From an uncultured Chthoniobacterales bacterium (lineage in GTDB: Bacteria > Verrucomicrobiota > Verrucomicrobiia > Chthoniobacterales > UBA10450): DNA of 8,554 nucleotides. The translations under genes and the position numbers were made by a program. Below the pieces are notes generated by a model. It saw nothing but the letters and a program-made list of their open reading frames with translations. It was not told where the DNA came from and made no database searches. The first letter of the stretch is position 1. Every line of letters starts with the position of its first letter. The stretch is from the NCBI GenBank assembly GCA_955652255.1, contig CATPAW010000024.1, positions 1 through 8,554 on the forward strand. Reading direction: 5' to 3'. This document shows, in pieces, positions 6,668-8,554 of the stretch.

Positions 6668-6729
6668 AGTAGCGCAAGCCTCCGGCTTGCGATCTGTTTT
6701 ATTTTCGCAAGCGGGACGCTTGCGCTACT
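6668..6729. repeat. REP-like paired-hairpin intergenic repeat
   Basis: The outer arms AGTAGCGCAAGC (6668-6679) and GCTTGCGCTACT (6718-6729) are exact complements. Nested inside are two 8-bp hairpins with 3-base loops: CGCAAGCC/GGCTTGCG (6673-6691, loop TCC) and CGCAAGCG/CGCTTGCG (6706-6724, loop GGA), joined by a 14-base T-rich linker (6692-6705). This is the architecture of REP/BIME elements, which are usually spread by RAYT-type transposases. It fills 62 of the 97 bases between the divergent gcvT and rhomboid-like genes. Confidence 0.8.
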
Positions 6730-6740
6730 CTTGCGCGAAC

Positions 6741-7526
6741 ATGACCTGGCTGGACAAACTCGAGAAACGCCTCGGCTTTATTGCCATCCCTGGTTTAACG
6801 CGCATTCTCGTCGGCTTCACTGCGCTCGTGTTCGGCCTGGCTTGGTTGATGCCCGGATTTATCTCTATGCTTAATCTCGATCCGGGGCGCATTCGTCACG
6901 GCGAAGTTTGGCGTTTGTTCACATACATTTTCATTCCGCCAACTCTGAGTTCCTGGTGGGTTCTCTTTGCACTCTGGTTCCTGTGGTGGATTGGCGAAGG
7001 CTTGGAGCGAGCGTTCGGCCCGTTCCGATTAACGCTTTATTTTCTTGTCGGCATGGTCGGCACGACTGCCGCTGCATTTTTTCTTGGGAGCGAGTTTTCG
7101 AATCGCATGTTGATGGCGTCGCTCTTCTACGCTTTCGCTCGTTTTTATCCGGACGAGGTCATCTACGTACTTTTCATTTTGCCCGTCAAAATCAAATGGC
7201 TGGCGTGGTTTTTCGGCGCGTTCCTGCTCGTAGGATTCTTTATGAACTCGAATTCTTATCGCATGTCGCTGATCGCTGCGCTGAGTAATTACCTGATCTT
7301 TTTCGGCCTGGAAATTGTTTACCAAGCGCGCCATCGCCACGAAGTCTCTTCGCGACGCCGGCGTTTCGAAGTGCAATCGCGAAGTGAAACAGAACCGCTG
7401 CATAAGTGCGCGGTGTGCGGCGCGACCGAATTGAGCGACCCGAATCTCGATTTCCGGGTCGCGCGTGACGGCGAGGAATATTGCGTCGCGCATTTGCCGA
7501 AAGCGGAGAGCGCCGCGCGCTCGTAA
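6741..7526 (+). CDS. Rhomboid-like membrane protein with C-terminal zinc-ribbon motif, probably not a protease
   Basis: The 261-residue protein has about six membrane segments (roughly 20-39, 71-85, 97-116, 124-137, 140-168, 175-194). It carries rhomboid landmarks: GEVWRLFTYIFIP (54-66) and EGLERAFGPFRLTLYF (86-101). The catalytic elements are absent: no GxSG Ser precedes the fourth helix (the region reads SEFSNRMLMASLFYAF), and no His is in the last helix (ALSNYLIFFG). It is therefore a rhomboid pseudoprotease-type protein, perhaps a membrane chaperone or scaffold by analogy with iRhoms and derlins. After a basic linker (197-208) comes CAVCG...EYCVAHL with Cys223, Cys226, Cys248 and His251, a likely zinc site in the cytoplasm. 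ATG 6741 is chosen over the TTG at 6687, which lies inside the repeat and would add 18 unrelated residues. No Shine-Dalgarno is seen. Confidence 0.85.
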   Translation: MTWLDKLEKRLGFIAIPGLTRILVGFTALVFGLAWLMPGFISMLNLDPGRIRHGEVWRLFTYIFIPPTLSSWWVLFALWFLWWIGEGLERAFGPFRLTLYFLVGMVGTTAAAFFLGSEFSNRMLMASLFYAFARFYPDEVIYVLFILPVKIKWLAWFFGAFLLVGFFMNSNSYRMSLIAALSNYLIFFGLEIVYQARHRHEVSSRRRRFEVQSRSETEPLHKCAVCGATELSDPNLDFRVARDGEEYCVAHLPKAESAARS

Positions 7527-7576
7527 GATCACCCGCGTCAGCTTGACCAGCGGACACGACGGATGAAACTAGCGCG

Positions 7577-8398
7577 ATGACCGACAAAAACGCGGCGCTT
7601 GTCCCGGAAGAGGGCTGGCATTGCCTGCATTTGTTCTACCGGATTGAGTATGGGCAATGGCAATTGCTCAGTCGCGAAGAACAGAACGCCGCGAAGACAA
7701 ATCTGGCGTCGCTCGTCCAGGAAATCCGCGCGATGGACTCGGCGCAGTTGCTAACGCTTAGCGTCCTGACACCGAAGGCCGACCTCGGTTTCATGTTGAT
7801 CACGCCGGACTTGCAGGCCGCCAACAAGATCGACAAGCAACTTTCGCTTTCGCTCGGCCCGGATGTTCTTAGCCCGGTTTACAGTTATCTCTCTCTGACC
7901 GAGGAAAGCGAATACATCACAACCGAAGAAGAATACGCGCAGACATTGGAGAAGGAACAAAAACTGGAACCAAGTTCGGAGAAATTTACCGAAGCAATGA
8001 ATTCGTTTCGCGAGCGAACGAAAAAATATCGGCAAGAGCGCGTTTACCCGACGCTACCCGATTGGCCGGTCGTCTGCTTTTATAATATGAGCAAGCGTCG
8101 TGGCGAGCAGCGAAACTGGTACGCGCTGCCCTATGAAGAACGGCGCAAATTGATGAAAGGACATGCTGCGGTTGGGCGCGAATTTGCCGGCAAAGTCAAA
8201 CAGCTCATTACCGGTTCGACCGGTCTGGATGACGCGGAGTGGGGCGTGACGCTTTTTGCGCGCGATACTTTTCAGATCAAAGCGATCGTTTACAAAATGC
8301 GCTTCGATCGGGTGAGCGCGGAGTACGCGGATTTCGGCGAATTTTTCATCGGCATCCAACTGCCGCTCGATGAATTATTCCAACGGCTGCAACTTTGA
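7577..8398 (+). CDS. chdC: Coproheme decarboxylase (HemQ/ChdC, chlorite dismutase-like)
   Basis: ChdC oxidatively decarboxylates Fe-coproporphyrin III to haem b using hydrogen peroxide, the last step of the coproporphyrin-dependent haem pathway. The 273 residues form the family's two ferredoxin-like halves. The conserved second half includes FYNMSKRR with the catalytic Tyr169, NWYALPYEERRKLMKGH with proximal haem ligand His196, GREFAGKVKQLITGSTGLDD with Gln209 (oxygen-evolving chlorite dismutases have Arg here), EWGVTLFARD and MRFDRVSAEYADFG. The usual YPMSK appears as YNMSK. The first half is more divergent. The ATG at 7577 is 50 bases after the rhomboid-like stop, and the two may share a transcript. 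One octamer copy (7827-7834) encodes KID. Other haem genes are not in the window. Confidence 0.93.
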   Translation: MTDKNAALVPEEGWHCLHLFYRIEYGQWQLLSREEQNAAKTNLASLVQEIRAMDSAQLLTLSVLTPKADLGFMLITPDLQAANKIDKQLSLSLGPDVLSPVYSYLSLTEESEYITTEEEYAQTLEKEQKLEPSSEKFTEAMNSFRERTKKYRQERVYPTLPDWPVVCFYNMSKRRGEQRNWYALPYEERRKLMKGHAAVGREFAGKVKQLITGSTGLDDAEWGVTLFARDTFQIKAIVYKMRFDRVSAEYADFGEFFIGIQLPLDELFQRLQL

Positions 8399-8433
8399 TT
8401 GTCGATCTTGTCCGCGTGAGGCGGGTCGATCTT
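8397..8433 (+). repeat. Tandem pair of GTCGATCTT motifs between chdC and the tRNA
   Basis: GTCGATCTT at 8401-8409 is repeated at 8425-8433, a period of 24 bases. The first copy extends to the 13-mer GATTGTCGATCTT (8397-8409), also found at 3889-3901 and, reversed, at 6110-6122. The pair fills nearly the whole gap between the chdC stop (8396-8398) and the tRNA. No T-rich terminator is present, and no recognisable tRNA promoter, so the tRNA might be read from upstream. Confidence 0.65.
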
Positions 8434-8435
8434 AG

Positions 8436-8523
8436 GGATGGGTGACAGAGCGGTCTATTGTGCACGCCTGGAAAGCGTGTGTGCCGAAAGGCACCCGGGG
8501 TTCGAATCCCCGCCCATCCGCCA
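8436..8523 (+). tRNA. tRNA-Ser (anticodon GGA)
   Basis: A complete class II tRNA folds here. The acceptor stem pairs GGATGGG (8436-8442) with CCCATCC (8513-8519), followed by discriminator G8520 and an encoded CCA (8521-8523). A short D stem pairs ACA with TGT. The anticodon stem pairs CACGC with GCGTG around the loop CTGGAAA, giving anticodon GGA (8470-8472), which reads UCC and UCU. The long variable arm GTGCC-GAAA-GGCAC (8481-8494) and the discriminator G are serine features. The T arm is CGGGG-TTCGAAT-CCCCG (8496-8512). Confidence 0.97.
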
Positions 8524-8554
8524 CGCTCTGAAGCGAGCGACTCGGAGGCACTGA

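Noticed and set aside
6687..6740. TTG start that would lengthen the rhomboid-like protein by 18 residues
   Set aside because: The extension lies within the REP-like repeat, has no Shine-Dalgarno, and the ATG at 6741 begins the natural N-terminus MTWLDKLEKR.
7563..7580. Tiny frame MKLAR overlapping the chdC start by ATGA
   Set aside because: Five codons with no independent support; a leader peptide cannot be argued from this alone.
8397..8433. CRISPR-like reading of the 24-base period repeat
   Set aside because: Only two 9-base units, no spacer array and no cas genes.
8524..8539. Hairpin CGCTC-TGAAGC-GAGCG just after the tRNA
   Set aside because: A five-pair stem without a following T-run; too weak to call a terminator, and the window ends soon after.

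Overview
The window is a compact stretch of bacterial chromosome with no phage, integrase or transposase gene. The closest fit is a soil-type verrucomicrobium of the Spartobacteria/Chthoniobacterales kind. That placement is my inference from the look of several proteins (a Dxs with an altered thiamine-diphosphate motif, a ChdC/HemQ-type decarboxylase, a rhomboid-like protein with a zinc-ribbon tail) and a paired-hairpin intergenic repeat. It has not been tested against any database.

Layout. 1-132 holds the probable tail of an upstream gene and a weak promoter. An unrecognised 88-residue protein (+, 133-399) converges on an ABC-2-type ATPase gene (-, 396-1415), and the two stops share CTAG. 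A minus-strand pair, xseB-dxs (3810 down to 1590), makes the exonuclease VII small subunit and the first enzyme of MEP isoprenoid synthesis. A DUF1345 membrane protein (+, 3959-4633) follows. Next is a minus-strand operon gcvT-gcvH plus an NTF2-like gene (6643 down to 4685): the glycine-cleavage T and H proteins overlap by ATGA, while the NTF2-like gene seems to have lost its signal peptide to a one-base frameshift. Two plus-strand genes, a catalytically dead rhomboid-like membrane protein (6741-7526) and a coproheme decarboxylase (7577-8398), lead to a complete tRNA-Ser(GGA) at 8436-8523.

How the genes relate. Most are housekeeping: isoprenoid precursors, one-carbon supply from glycine, haem synthesis, DNA repair and translation. 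gcvP and the ABC permease are not beside their usual partners.

Main unexplained signal. The octamer GTCGATCT (or its complement AGATCGAC) occurs 13 times in 8.5 kb, where about 0.3 would be expected by chance. Seven copies extend to TTGTCGATCT. Copies lie in four genes and two intergenic gaps; six lie within 151 bp of gcvT, where two of them form the arms of a perfect 17-bp inverted repeat inside the coding sequence. A dispersed family of this sort resembles DNA-uptake or chromosome-architecture motifs, but its function is not known from this window. A second repeat, a pair of 8-bp hairpins nested in a 12-bp inverted repeat (6668-6729), fills most of the gcvT/rhomboid divergent promoter gap.
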